From positions 310,001 through 374,000 of the forward strand of contig CAWFMT010000003.1 in NCBI GenBank assembly GCA_963817075.1: 64,000 nt of DNA, read 5' to 3'. The notes beneath the pieces are model-generated. The model did not search any database. It saw only the letters and a list, made by a program, of their open reading frames with translations, and had not been told where the DNA came from. Below are positions 16,909 through 25,510 of the stretch, piece after piece. Position 1 is the first letter of the stretch. Each line of letters starts with the position of its first letter. The DNA is from DASPKM01 sp963817075. Lineage in GTDB: Bacteria > Bacteroidota > Bacteroidia > Chitinophagales > Chitinophagaceae. Position numbers and translations under genes: made by a program.

Positions 16909-17505
16909 ATGAAAATAGATTTCAAGAAATACGCCGATGGATTAGTGCCTGCCATTGTACAGGACTACAGGACACAAAAAGTTCTGATGCTTGGTTTTAT
17001 GAATGATGAAGCACTCAAAAAAACCGAAGAAACGGGGCTTGTCACTTTCTTCAGCAGATCAAAAAAAAGACTATGGACAAAAGGAGAGGAAAGTGGTAAT
17101 AAATTACGCTTGCGACAGATTCTACCTGATTGTGATCTTGACACCTTACTAATAAAGGCCGAACCAACCGGACCGGTCTGTCATACTGGTGCGGATACCT
17201 GCTGGAGCGAGAGAAACCATTCGGAAGACTTTCTTTATTACCTGGAGGAGATAATTAGTCTTAGAAAGAATGTTAATCCTGAGGAATCCTATGTGGCAAA
17301 ACTTTTCAGCCAGGGATTGAATAAGATTTCCCAGAAGGTTGGAGAAGAAGCAGTTGAATTGGTGATTGAATCCAAAGATGATAACAAGGCCTTATTCCTG
17401 GGCGAAGCAGCCGATCTTTTGTTCCATTTTTTGATTTTGCTTAACGCTAAAGGATATAATTTGCAGACCGTTGTGGACGTTCTAAGGTCCAGACATTCTA
17501 AATAG
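16909..17505 (+). CDS. hisI: Bifunctional phosphoribosyl-AMP cyclohydrolase / phosphoribosyl-ATP pyrophosphatase
   Basis: A 198-residue HisIE fusion. The N-terminal cyclohydrolase half has MLGFMNDEAL, FFSRSKKRLWTKGEESGN, the metal-binding DCDLDTLLI and the Cys residues of GPVCHTGADTCW. The C-terminal pyrophosphatase half begins near residue 118 and shows SQKVGEEAVELVIES and GEAADLLFHFLILL. Last his gene of the run; the TlpA-like gene starts 7 bases later. Confidence 0.95.
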   Translation: MKIDFKKYADGLVPAIVQDYRTQKVLMLGFMNDEALKKTEETGLVTFFSRSKKRLWTKGEESGNKLRLRQILPDCDLDTLLIKAEPTGPVCHTGADTCWSERNHSEDFLYYLEEIISLRKNVNPEESYVAKLFSQGLNKISQKVGEEAVELVIESKDDNKALFLGEAADLLFHFLILLNAKGYNLQTVVDVLRSRHSK

Positions 17506-17511
17506 AAATAC

Positions 17512-18588
17512 ATGCGGTCAGTTGTACTCTTCTTTTTCTTTATTCCTCTCCTGGCAAAGACACAAGTCGGGAATCCAAAATTTGAAATTTCCGGAACAGT
17601 CGAAGGGCTGGCTAATGCTTCAATGGTATTTCTTACGGATGGGAACAATCCAAGTGATACAATTGCCAAAGATTTTGTGAAGGATGGAAAATTCAAGTTA
17701 GTTGGCTCCCTTACCGAACCGAACCTTTATTATCTGAATTTTGGGGATGCTAAGAAAAAAGATCTCTTATTTATTGGGAATGAAAATATTCAGATCACCG
17801 GAAACATAAATGAGATCAAGAGCCTCAAGATTTCGGGCTCAACCTCTAACAATGACTTTATAAATTTCCAACAGACCTTCAATCCTTTATTTCAGCAATA
17901 CACTGATTTAAACAAGAAAGCAGCTTCATCAGACTCCTCAAGAATACAGTTGAACATCCTGTACAATACAATTAATCAGAAGATTGAAGAATTTATTTCT
18001 GCAAGACCTGGATCATATGTAAGTCCTTTTCTTTTGGTAGTTACATCGCAATTGAATTCTAATATTCTTGTGCTTGAGAAAAGATATAATTCACTGGACA
18101 CATCAATAAGAAAGAGTTTTTTTGGAACCTATATCAAAGGGTTAATTGATGATGGGAAATTGGGAGCAGTTGGAACAGAAGCAATAGATTTTACTCAAAA
18201 TGATATTAATGGTAAACCGGTCTCACTTTCATCCTTCAGAGGAAAATATGTTTTGGTAGACTTTTGGGCATCATGGTGCGGGCCCTGCAGAGCTGAAAAT
18301 CCAAATGTAGTTGCCAACTATAATAAATTCAAAGAGAAAAATTTTACTATTCTAGGCGTTTCGCTTGATCGTTCAAAAGAATCATGGTTAGAAGCTATCC
18401 GCAATGATCAGTTGAGCTGGACGAATGTTAGTGATCTCAAATTCTGGAGTAACGAAGTTGCACAGAAATATAAAATTGAAAGTATACCTCAGAATTTCCT
18501 GATTGGTCCTGATGGAAAGATCGTTGGAAGGAACCTTCGCGGAATGGCACTTCAAACTAAACTTTGTGAGCTACTGGGTTGTAATTAA
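17512..18588 (+). CDS. TlpA-like thiol:disulfide protein with N-terminal DUF4369-type domain
   Basis: 358 residues. A signal peptide (MRSVVLFFFFIPLLAKTQ) is followed by a DUF4369-like beta domain (FEISGTVEGLANASMVFL) and a helical middle. The C-terminal TlpA/AhpC-like thioredoxin fold has VLVDFWASWCGPCRAENP, with redox cysteines 256 and 259, and SIPQNFLIGPDGKIVGRNLRG. Such proteins act in the periplasm on disulfides or cytochrome maturation. It starts 7 bases after hisIE and ends before a strong terminator, so it may be the last cistron of the trp-his run. Specific role unknown. Confidence 0.9.
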   Translation: MRSVVLFFFFIPLLAKTQVGNPKFEISGTVEGLANASMVFLTDGNNPSDTIAKDFVKDGKFKLVGSLTEPNLYYLNFGDAKKKDLLFIGNENIQITGNINEIKSLKISGSTSNNDFINFQQTFNPLFQQYTDLNKKAASSDSSRIQLNILYNTINQKIEEFISARPGSYVSPFLLVVTSQLNSNILVLEKRYNSLDTSIRKSFFGTYIKGLIDDGKLGAVGTEAIDFTQNDINGKPVSLSSFRGKYVLVDFWASWCGPCRAENPNVVANYNKFKEKNFTILGVSLDRSKESWLEAIRNDQLSWTNVSDLKFWSNEVAQKYKIESIPQNFLIGPDGKIVGRNLRGMALQTKLCELLGCN

Positions 18589-18603
18589 TCGAAACCTTTA
18601 ATA

Positions 18604-18640
18604 AAAAGAGCTATCAGTCCGAAGATTGATAGCTCTTTTG
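18604..18640 (+). terminator. Rho-independent terminator after the trp-his-tlpA run
   Basis: A perfect 13-bp stem AAAAGAGCTATCA (18604-18616) / TGATAGCTCTTTT (18627-18639) with a 10-base loop. The A/T-rich ends let it work in both directions, which suits the convergent DUF2911 gene. Confidence 0.88.
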
Positions 18641-18671
18641 CTATGATGACTATTCGGTAATAAAAAATTAT

Positions 18672-19193
18672 CTAATTCACATCCTTTCCCTGCTGAAGTT
18701 TATCAATCATCGTTTGCACGTTGGTCTTGTTTTGGGCGTTTGGCGCCAATGGCAAGGCTTGCTGTGCATATTTCAATGCGGTTTTATAATCGCCAGTACC
18801 AGAATAACCTCTGACTAAACCCATTAGAGTTGTGAATTGATTTGGATTCTTGGTAGCATTCATCTTGAATACTTCAAGAGCTTCCTTATTTTTCTTTTGA
18901 GCAAGTAAGGTCCTTCCGTATTGGTGAATATCGAACATGCTACCAAGTGGCAGGGCTTTCTTCATGATTGCCTCTGCTTCTGCAGACTTACCCATCTTCT
19001 CAAGAAGTTGCGCTTTTGTAGCCCATGGACGGAAAACTCCACTTCCACCAAAAATGTTTCCTGTTGCAGTATCAGTCCATAATAATGCTTGATCCAGTTG
19101 TACATTATTTTGAAGAGCAAATTGGGCAGCCTGATCCCAGTTCTCCCATCTGAATCCTTTATTTGTCCTTAGCTCTTTTTGGATTACCGCCAA
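18672..19193 (-). CDS. C-terminal part of a frameshifted DUF2911 protein (TPR-like tail)
   Basis: 173 codons beginning at an internal TTG with no signal peptide. It reads LAVIQKELRTNKGFRWE, then helical repeats (AEAEAIMKKALPLG, ALKYAQQALPLAPNAQNK) that look like TPR units. It continues the upstream ORF (19184-19786), which ends VDLVQTSWR-stop in another frame. Restoring one base in ACCAG (to ACCCAG) near 19196-19198 gives VQTQLAVIQKEL, the uninterrupted form expected for DUF2911 proteins. Not an independent gene. Confidence 0.75.
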   Translation of the reverse strand: MAVIQKELRTNKGFRWENWDQAAQFALQNNVQLDQALLWTDTATGNIFGGSGVFRPWATKAQLLEKMGKSAEAEAIMKKALPLGSMFDIHQYGRTLLAQKKNKEALEVFKMNATKNPNQFTTLMGLVRGYSGTGDYKTALKYAQQALPLAPNAQNKTNVQTMIDKLQQGKDVN

Positions 19194-19786
19194 CTGGTTT
19201 GCACAAGGTCAACCTGAACTGTGAAAGGAATGCTCAGTTTCTCCCAGATAACATTCACTACAGCGGAATTATCAGTTTGGTCTGTAAATTCATACTTCAA
19301 CCATTCAACTGGTTGGGCCGCTGCCTGGGGTTTTGCTTTTACACGCAACACATCTTCCTTCGGATCATAAAAGAAACTTCCCCAGGAAGAAGAATTTTTT
19401 GAGAAGATCAAGGTGCTTTCATTTGGATCATATGCCACGAAGAATCCATATTGTCCGGCAGATAGAGGTTGCCCATTGATTTTCACATCAGTTGAAAATT
19501 CAATTGTAGTATTTTCATTTGCACCGGCTCTCCAGGGAGCAGATTTACTTGATCCAAATCCCTGGTCAGTAAAACCTACAGGAACGAGTTCGCCCCAGAT
19601 CTTTCCTGTCCTTCCTTTGACACCAGGTCTGTCATAGTTAATTGATACATCAGTAATGCCAATTCGCTCACCTACCCATGCTTTCTTATTGCCGCCATTG
19701 GGAGGAGCTGTCAACTGAGAATAAGAAGAAATGCAAAACAATGAAGCTGCCAACACGCAGCATAGGAGTGCAGTAACGCGTCTCAT
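19184..19786 (-). CDS. N-terminal part of a frameshifted secreted DUF2911 protein
   Basis: About 200 codons. ATG 19786 opens a signal peptide (MRRVTALLCCVLAASLF). The DUF2911 core follows: VGERIGITDVSINYDRPGVKGR, KIWGELVPVG, PWRAGANENTTIEFSTDV, GQYGFFVAYDP and WEKLSIPFTVQVDLV. The function of DUF2911 proteins is unknown; they are common in Bacteroidota. The frame ends early at 19184 because of a 1-base deletion, and the remaining TPR-like half continues in the ORF at 18672-19193. Sequencing error or true pseudogene cannot be told apart here. Confidence 0.85.
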   Translation of the reverse strand: MRRVTALLCCVLAASLFCISSYSQLTAPPNGGNKKAWVGERIGITDVSINYDRPGVKGRTGKIWGELVPVGFTDQGFGSSKSAPWRAGANENTTIEFSTDVKINGQPLSAGQYGFFVAYDPNESTLIFSKNSSSWGSFFYDPKEDVLRVKAKPQAAAQPVEWLKYEFTDQTDNSAVVNVIWEKLSIPFTVQVDLVQTSWR

Positions 19787-19916
19787 GGTAATTAGTTTTA
19801 TCAAATCTAATTACTACGGGGCCACTGCAAACAAAAATTGTGATCGATGGAGAATTTCGGGTTTCGAGTTTGGGGTTTAGAATTCTAACTCATGACTCAC
19901 GATTCACGTCTCAGAC

Positions 19917-21020
19917 TCAAATTTTCTCTCTCTTACCCGAAGCAATACTTCTATAAATCGCTTCAATTACACGCATATCTTTTAGTCCTTCTGCACCTGG
20001 TACGATTGTTTCCTTGGTTTTCAAAATACATTCCGCAAAATCATCCATTTGTGCAGCTTGCTGATTAATATGTGGAAGTTCAAGTTCTCCTTTAGAAGTA
20101 TATCCTGCCTGGCCTCCGTAACGAAATGCTCTTGTAAGTCCAAATTCACCCTTCTCTGCTTTTACCTTGAGATGGTCCAGGTTCTTATTATAACTTGACT
20201 CACACCTTGCGACGCAACCAGAGGGAAATTCAAGTTCAAAAAATATTGTTTCATCTACTTCCCTGAATACTTCGGGTCTTGTTTTCTCCTCTCTTGCTGT
20301 AACATACGATGGTTCTTCTCCAGTCACATATCTGGTTGCTTGTATGCAGTAAACACCCATATCCATTAAGCCACCACCACCAGCTAAGGCTTTTTTTACT
20401 CTCCAGTTATTTGGATCCCCTCCATAAGTATATCCATTAGCACAATCTATTTCAATAACTTTTCCATAGACCTGTTTCTGGCCTAATCTCATCATCTCTT
20501 TATTATAAGGTTCAAAGTGGAGCCTATACCCCAGCGAAAGTTTGCGATCGGCAGCTTTGCATGCATCGATCATATCCTGGCAATTTTGAACATTTACTTC
20601 CATTGGTTTTTCGCATATCACATGCTTGCCTGCTTTTGCGCCACGGATCGTAAATTCTTTATGCATCCCAACTGGCAAAACGATATAAACAATATCGATT
20701 GCCGGATTCTGAGCTATCGAATCGAAATTGTTGTAATTGTAAATATTGGCCTTTGGAATATTATACCTGTCTGACCATAACTTTTCTTTTGCAGGTGTTC
20801 CAGTTACAATTCCTGCCAAATAACAGTTTTTAGTTTCTTGTAACGCTGGAGCCAGTTGTCCTGAGGAATATCCACCCAGGCCAACCAACGCAATTCCAAG
20901 TTTATCTTTATTTGATTGAGATTCTGACAAACATTTGATATTTGGAGCAATGGCGACTGCACCCATGCTCATACTCATTAATCTAATAAAATCTCTTCTT
21001 GACTTTTCCTTATTTGACAT
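19917..21020 (-). CDS. Gfo/Idh/MocA-family oxidoreductase, exported
   Basis: 367 residues. The N-terminus SRRDFIRLMSMSMGAVAIAP looks like a twin-arginine signal, common for periplasmic members in Bacteroidota. The Rossmann fold starts GIALVGLGGYSSGQLAP, and the dinucleotide/substrate motif CEKPMEVNVQNC follows. GGGGLMDMGVYCIQATRYVTGEEP is the conserved core of sugar-oxidising members, which use tightly bound NAD(P). The substrate is not predictable. Monocistronic. Confidence 0.9.
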   Translation of the reverse strand: MSNKEKSRRDFIRLMSMSMGAVAIAPNIKCLSESQSNKDKLGIALVGLGGYSSGQLAPALQETKNCYLAGIVTGTPAKEKLWSDRYNIPKANIYNYNNFDSIAQNPAIDIVYIVLPVGMHKEFTIRGAKAGKHVICEKPMEVNVQNCQDMIDACKAADRKLSLGYRLHFEPYNKEMMRLGQKQVYGKVIEIDCANGYTYGGDPNNWRVKKALAGGGGLMDMGVYCIQATRYVTGEEPSYVTAREEKTRPEVFREVDETIFFELEFPSGCVARCESSYNKNLDHLKVKAEKGEFGLTRAFRYGGQAGYTSKGELELPHINQQAAQMDDFAECILKTKETIVPGAEGLKDMRVIEAIYRSIASGKREKI

Positions 21021-21205
21021 ATCAGGATTTTGAATTTAATTAACTAACCTGCTGAAATGATCCTATGAAAATTCGCCCCAGATATAGAGTCCTCTATGGG
21101 GTACTTATATATATTTCCTTTTCCTGGGGTAAAATTATTTGAAATAGAATTTGGTCAGTAAGACAACAGGTTAATACCCGAATTAAACAATCCCAATTTG
21201 ATTAA

Positions 21206-21925
21206 TTATCCTTTTAATTGTCTTTTGTAAAGTTGGATCGTGTTTTCAAAGCCAAGGTAAATTGCATCGCAGATCAGAGCGTGTCCTATTGAAACTTCCT
21301 GCAGCCATCCTATGTGTTGCTTGAAATATTGAAGATTATGGAGGTCTAGATCATGTCCTGCATTTATGCCTAAGCCTAATTCATGAGCTTTTCTGGCTGC
21401 CTTGACATATGGGGCAATTGCAAATTCCTTATTGTCGTGAAAACCCTTAGCGTAACTCTCAGTATATAATTCTATTCTGTCTGTACCTGTGGATGCAGCA
21501 GCTTCCACGATCTCAAGTATCGGGTCTACAAAAATACTTACGCGAATACCTGCATTTTTGAATATTGGGATCACTTCCTGGAGGTATTGCTTATGTTCAA
21601 TAGTGTTCCAGCCATGGTTGCTGGTGATCTGGTTCAATGCATCGGGAACTAGCGTGACCTGCTCCGGCTTGACTTCCAAAACCAGGTCTATGAATTTTTG
21701 TTCTTTGGGATTGCCTTCGATGTTAAATTCTGTAGAAACTATTTTCCGAATGTCTCTTACATCCTGATATCGAATATGCCTCTCATCAGGCCTGGGATGA
21801 ACTGTAATTCCATCGGCTCCAAAAAGTTGAGCGAATTCGGCTGCCTTGGTTAAGTCAGGATTATTTCCACCGCGACTATTGCGAAGGGTGGCAAACTTAT
21901 TAATGTTGACACTCAGCCTGGTCAT
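21206..21925 (-). CDS. pdxJ: Pyridoxine 5'-phosphate synthase
   Basis: A 239-residue TIM barrel condensing 1-deoxyxylulose 5-phosphate with 3-amino-2-oxopropyl phosphate in the DXP-dependent vitamin B6 pathway. It shows LSVNINKFATLRNSRGG, FGADGITVHPRPDERHI, FNIEGNP, VTLVPD and GINAGHDLDLHNLQYF, all PdxJ signatures including the catalytic His and Glu. Length is typical. Confidence 0.96.
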   Translation of the reverse strand: MTRLSVNINKFATLRNSRGGNNPDLTKAAEFAQLFGADGITVHPRPDERHIRYQDVRDIRKIVSTEFNIEGNPKEQKFIDLVLEVKPEQVTLVPDALNQITSNHGWNTIEHKQYLQEVIPIFKNAGIRVSIFVDPILEIVEAAASTGTDRIELYTESYAKGFHDNKEFAIAPYVKAARKAHELGLGINAGHDLDLHNLQYFKQHIGWLQEVSIGHALICDAIYLGFENTIQLYKRQLKG

Positions 21926-22045
21926 CTTTCAAAGTTATTGCAGTTTCAAACCAGGAATGAAATTTTTTAATTTGGGGCCAGCCCGATTAGTTTGGAATAA
22001 AATGATGTTTTTCTCAAACATTCAAACTCTCAAATATTCAAAGTT

Positions 22046-22309
22046 TCACTGCTTCGTGAGTTCAAACTTGTAAAGGATCTCATTGCTCTCATTCTGAAGT
22101 TCCATTGTATAGATGCCTGATGCAAGGTTGTGGAGATTATCAAGGATTATTTTGTTGTTTCCTTTCAGCAATTTCCAATAGCTCATCTTTAGCAAACTTC
22201 TGTCGGGAGTGAATAACCGGAAGATCACTTTGTCTTCATTTTCACTGAGAACTTCTACTGATAAGTTTGATGTGAAGGGGTTGGGATAAGCCTGAGCTTT
22301 AATGTTCAT
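22046..22309 (-). CDS. Orphan T9SS type A sorting-domain-like protein
   Basis: 87 residues. MNIKAQAYPNPFTSNLSVEV is the classic start of the C-terminal T9SS (Por) sorting domain, and it ends ASGIYTMELQNESNEILYKFELTKQ as such domains do. No signal peptide or cargo domain precedes it; upstream is non-coding with a palindromic repeat. It is therefore either the surviving 3' end of a lost secreted-protein gene or an unusual stand-alone domain. Recognised by pattern only. Confidence 0.6.
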   Translation of the reverse strand: MNIKAQAYPNPFTSNLSVEVLSENEDKVIFRLFTPDRSLLKMSYWKLLKGNNKIILDNLHNLASGIYTMELQNESNEILYKFELTKQ

Positions 22310-22489
22310 ATTCCTTATTGTGATTACCGTTAGTTCCTAATTCGTGCCGGAATCATAAGAGGCTGGAAATTATGCGGTTAATGGCATTGGAGAGAGTGGG
22401 GTAATTCCAAAGGAAGGAACAAAATAGTAAGTTTTGGGAATAATACGAAGTGAAATGCCCATTTTTTTTAAGGAAAAACACTTAGGGAT

Positions 22490-22568
22490 TTAACCGCAAA
22501 AGCGCCAGGACGCCAGGGTTCGCAAGAATTCCTGGCGTTGCTTTGCGGCATTGCGTCTTAGCGGTTAA
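22490..22568. repeat. ~80-bp palindromic intergenic element
   Basis: Begins TTAACCGCAAAAGCGCCAGG and ends GCATTGCGTCTTAGCGGTTAA. Inner CGCCAGG and CCTGGCG words pair around TTCGCAAGAA. Lies downstream of icd. Confidence 0.82.
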
Positions 22569-22582
22569 GTTCTTTATGAAAT

Positions 22583-23815
22583 TTAGTTACGTTTCCTTTT
22601 AAGATTTTCATCAATGGCATCAAGGAATTCTTCTGTATAGAGAAAATCCTTTCCATGCTCCACCTTACCTGGATTAATAGTCAGCGCCAGGTCTTTTGTC
22701 ATTTTTCCTGACTCTACTGTTTCAATGCAGACTTGTTCCAGTGAATTCGCGAATTCTATCAATTCCTGGTTATTGTCAAGCTTGCCCCTGAAGGCTAACC
22801 CTCTTGTCCAGGCGAAAATTGATGCTATCGGATTTGTTGATGTAGGATTCCCTTTTTGGTGCTCTCTAAAATGGCGCGTAACAGTTCCATGGGCTGCTTC
22901 AGCCTCCATGGTCTTTCCATCGGGTGTAACCAGGACTGAAGTCATTAGGCCCAGTGAGCCAAAACCCTGGGCAACCGAATCACTTTGAACATCTCCATCA
23001 TAATTCTTACAAGCCCACACAAAACCACCATTCCATTTCATGGCACTAGCTACCATGTCATCAATCAATCTGTGCTCATAGGTGATTCCCGTTTCCTTGT
23101 ATTTCTGTTGGTATTCTTTCTCAAAAACTTCCTGGAATATGTCTTTGAATCTTCCATCATATTTCTTCAGGATTGTATTCTTTGTGCTCATGTACAGCGG
23201 CCAACCTTTTTGAAGGGCCATATTCAGGCAACTTCTTGCAAAACCCCTGATACTTTCATCTGTATTGTACATTGCCAGAGCCACTCCTCCTTCTCCCCTG
23301 TATTGATACACCTCGTGCTCAATCACTTCACCATTTTCACCTTCAAACTTAATTGTCAGTTTGCCTTTACCCTTAACTACGAAATCAGTAGCACGATATT
23401 GATCCCCAAACGCATGCCTTCCAACTATGATCGGTCTATCCCAGGTAGTCACAAGGCGTGGAATATTTTTAATTACAATGGGTTCCCTGAAAACCGTTCC
23501 GTCCAGGATATTGCGGATGGTGCCGTTGGGACTCTTCCACATCTGTTTCAGCTTGAACTCTTTAACCCGATCTTCATCAGGTGTAATAGTAGCGCACTTA
23601 ATACCAACACCATATTGCTTGATCGCGTTAGCTGCATCTATGGTAACCTGGTCATTAGTTTGGTCTCTGTATTCAATTCCCAGGTCGAAGTATTTTATGT
23701 CAACATCAATGTAGGGGAGAATGAGCTTATTTTTTATAAAGCTCCAGATGATCCTTGTCATTTCGTCGCCATCCAATTCCACCACCGGGTTTGCAACCTT
23801 GATCTTTTGCGCCAT
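22583..23815 (-). CDS. icd: NADP-dependent isocitrate dehydrogenase (eukaryotic-like homodimeric type)
   Basis: 410 residues, TCA cycle. VVELDGDEMTRIIWSFIK, KSPNGTIRNILDGTVFREPI, TWDRPIIVGRHAFGDQYRAT, DDMVASAMKWNGGFVWACKN and EAAHGTVTRHFREHQKG match the IDH1/IDH2-like subfamily rather than the E. coli Icd type. SxNGTxR binds isocitrate and the Asp residues bind metal. Divergent from the Crp-like pair. Confidence 0.95.
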   Translation of the reverse strand: MAQKIKVANPVVELDGDEMTRIIWSFIKNKLILPYIDVDIKYFDLGIEYRDQTNDQVTIDAANAIKQYGVGIKCATITPDEDRVKEFKLKQMWKSPNGTIRNILDGTVFREPIVIKNIPRLVTTWDRPIIVGRHAFGDQYRATDFVVKGKGKLTIKFEGENGEVIEHEVYQYRGEGGVALAMYNTDESIRGFARSCLNMALQKGWPLYMSTKNTILKKYDGRFKDIFQEVFEKEYQQKYKETGITYEHRLIDDMVASAMKWNGGFVWACKNYDGDVQSDSVAQGFGSLGLMTSVLVTPDGKTMEAEAAHGTVTRHFREHQKGNPTSTNPIASIFAWTRGLAFRGKLDNNQELIEFANSLEQVCIETVESGKMTKDLALTINPGKVEHGKDFLYTEEFLDAIDENLKRKRN

Positions 23816-24061
23816 AAAATATGAGAGTTTATTGTTTTTCTAATAATGAGGAGGCCGGGTAGCCAGCCATTTTTGTAAAAAGTGAGCAAACCTAATGAAA
23901 CCTCATTGATAATGACAAATTTACTGCTGACTTTTACATAGACCTCAGTTTGAAGGATCAACTGTAAATCAAGCAGAATGTTCAATCCATACTAACATTT
24001 CATTCACTTAACCGCCTGTTAAGCCCTCGTGATTGCTGGACTTAAGTTTTAGATTTGCAAC

Positions 24062-24658
24062 ATGGAAAAGGCTTTGGAGCAATACCTCTCCAAGTATGGT
24101 CGTATGTCGGAGGCCGATATGCTTGAGATTCGCAGCCGGTTGCAGCTAAGAGAATTCCGCAAGCGTGATATTTTGGTCAATATCGGTGAGCAGGAGGAAT
24201 ATCTGAATTTCGTAGTAAAAGGTGTCCTTCGGAAATACTTTTATAAAGGAAGAGAAGAGGTTATCACCCAACTAGCGAAAGAAGGACAATTGGTTAGTTC
24301 GTCTGTCTCATTTCTATCCGGTCAACCATCTCAGTATGTGGTTGAAGCACTTGAACCAGTTGTTGTCTTCTCTCTCTCACGGGAAAAAATAGAAGAACTA
24401 TATGCCCTCGATCCAATAATGGAGAGATTGGCCAGGTCAATCATTACAGACCTCTATCTTGAAAAGGAAAAATGGGAACAGGATCACATCCAATACGACA
24501 TTCGGGAACGCTTTGTAGATTTTATTCATAACAATACAGACCTGATGCAGCGCGTTCCACAGAAGTATATTGCTTCTTACCTCAATATTAAACCAGAAAC
24601 GTTCAGCAGGCTCAAACACCATTTGAGAAGATCGCCGCTGATCGCCACATTAAGCTAA
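24062..24658 (+). CDS. Crp/Fnr-family transcriptional regulator (first of a tandem pair)
   Basis: 198 residues. The cyclic-nucleotide-binding-like beta-roll spans about residues 25-110 (RDILVNIGEQEEYLNFVVKG, LVSSSVSFLSGQPSQYVVEA). The C-terminal helix-turn-helix is short, with QKYIASYLNIKPETFSRLKH as the recognition region. It ends SPLIATLS. TAGATTTG at 24050-24057 could be a -7 element giving an almost leaderless mRNA. The ligand is unknown; Crp/Fnr folds of this Bacteroidota type often lack cAMP-binding residues. Confidence 0.88.
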   Translation: MEKALEQYLSKYGRMSEADMLEIRSRLQLREFRKRDILVNIGEQEEYLNFVVKGVLRKYFYKGREEVITQLAKEGQLVSSSVSFLSGQPSQYVVEALEPVVVFSLSREKIEELYALDPIMERLARSIITDLYLEKEKWEQDHIQYDIRERFVDFIHNNTDLMQRVPQKYIASYLNIKPETFSRLKHHLRRSPLIATLS

Positions 24659-24665
24659 ATGGATT

Positions 24666-25271
24666 ATGATAAAGAAGGATTCTGAGATGTATTCAGGGCT
24701 TTTGTATGATTTTCTTCAGCGATTTATTTCGCTGACTCCTGAGGAATTCAGCGAGGTTCAGGAATATTTTGAGTTGAGACGATTCGCGAAGAAGAAGATT
24801 CTGGTGCATAAAGGAGAAGTGGAAGATTACGTCAATATTGTAGCACAGGGATTGGTGAGGAAATATATGAAGGTGAAAAAGGGAGATGTTACCATCCAGA
24901 TCGCTCCTGAAGGGCATATGATCCATGCAGAAAGTTCATATCATAAAAGAACTCCTTCCGAGGTTTACATTGAAACAATCGAGCCTACAACCATGATCTC
25001 GATCAGCTACGATAATCTTGAACGATTGTTTGCACGCTTCCCGAAATTCGAAAAGATGGGAAGATTGTTTGTGACGGAAATGTTCATCATCAAAGACCGA
25101 CGATACTTCGAGATTACAAAGAAATCTACAAGAGAAATCTTTGTTGATTACATGAAGACTCACCCCAAGATGTTACAAAGGGTACCTCAGAAATATATTG
25201 CTTCTTATCTGAATATTAAACCTGAAACCTTCAGCCGGTTAAAGCATTTGCTTAAAAGAAGAACGGTCTAA
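24666..25271 (+). CDS. Crp/Fnr-family transcriptional regulator (second of a tandem pair)
   Basis: 201 residues, starting 7 bases after its paralogue stops, so the two are co-transcribed. The sensor beta-roll (KKILVHKGEVEDYVNIVAQG) differs clearly from the first protein, whereas the DNA-recognition part QKYIASYLNIKPETFSRLKH is identical. Both may thus bind the same operator while responding to different signals, or they may form heterodimers; that is inference. Confidence 0.88.
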   Translation: MIKKDSEMYSGLLYDFLQRFISLTPEEFSEVQEYFELRRFAKKKILVHKGEVEDYVNIVAQGLVRKYMKVKKGDVTIQIAPEGHMIHAESSYHKRTPSEVYIETIEPTTMISISYDNLERLFARFPKFEKMGRLFVTEMFIIKDRRYFEITKKSTREIFVDYMKTHPKMLQRVPQKYIASYLNIKPETFSRLKHLLKRRTV

Positions 25272-25309
25272 AATCCATCTTACTGATTTTTTCATTATCT
25301 CTCTGCTGC

Positions 25310-25349
25310 TCCTCGCGAACCATCGCGCCATGGCGCCCTTGCGGTTAAA
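25310..25349. repeat. Half copy of the ~80-bp palindromic element
   Basis: TCCTCGCGAACCATCGCG and GCGCCCTTGCGGTTAAA match the right arm of the full copies. Located downstream of the Crp-like pair. The rest of the 25272-25510 gap shows nothing else clear. Confidence 0.6.
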
Positions 25350-25510
25350 TTCCATTTCTGTTCACTTTGCGCGTGTAAAATCTCCCCAATTAACGTTGTT
25401 CTCCCCTTGACTTCCTTTCTCTGTCAAAGTATTTTCATCCATCATTGGCCAGTGAACGGGATTGCCGAAAACCGTGGAAAGAGTAGGTAGGAATTGATAA
25501 TAGTTTAATT

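Noticed and set aside
21071..21105. GCCCCAGATATAGAG / CTCTATGGGG hairpin upstream of the Gfo/Idh/MocA gene as a riboswitch
   Set aside because: Only one small imperfect stem with a bulge; no known aptamer core could be recognised.
22985..23824. Long plus-strand open frame (about 279 codons) opposite icd
   Set aside because: It is exactly antisense to a strongly conserved isocitrate dehydrogenase and its translation shows no family motif or plausible start context; it is a shadow of the icd codon pattern.
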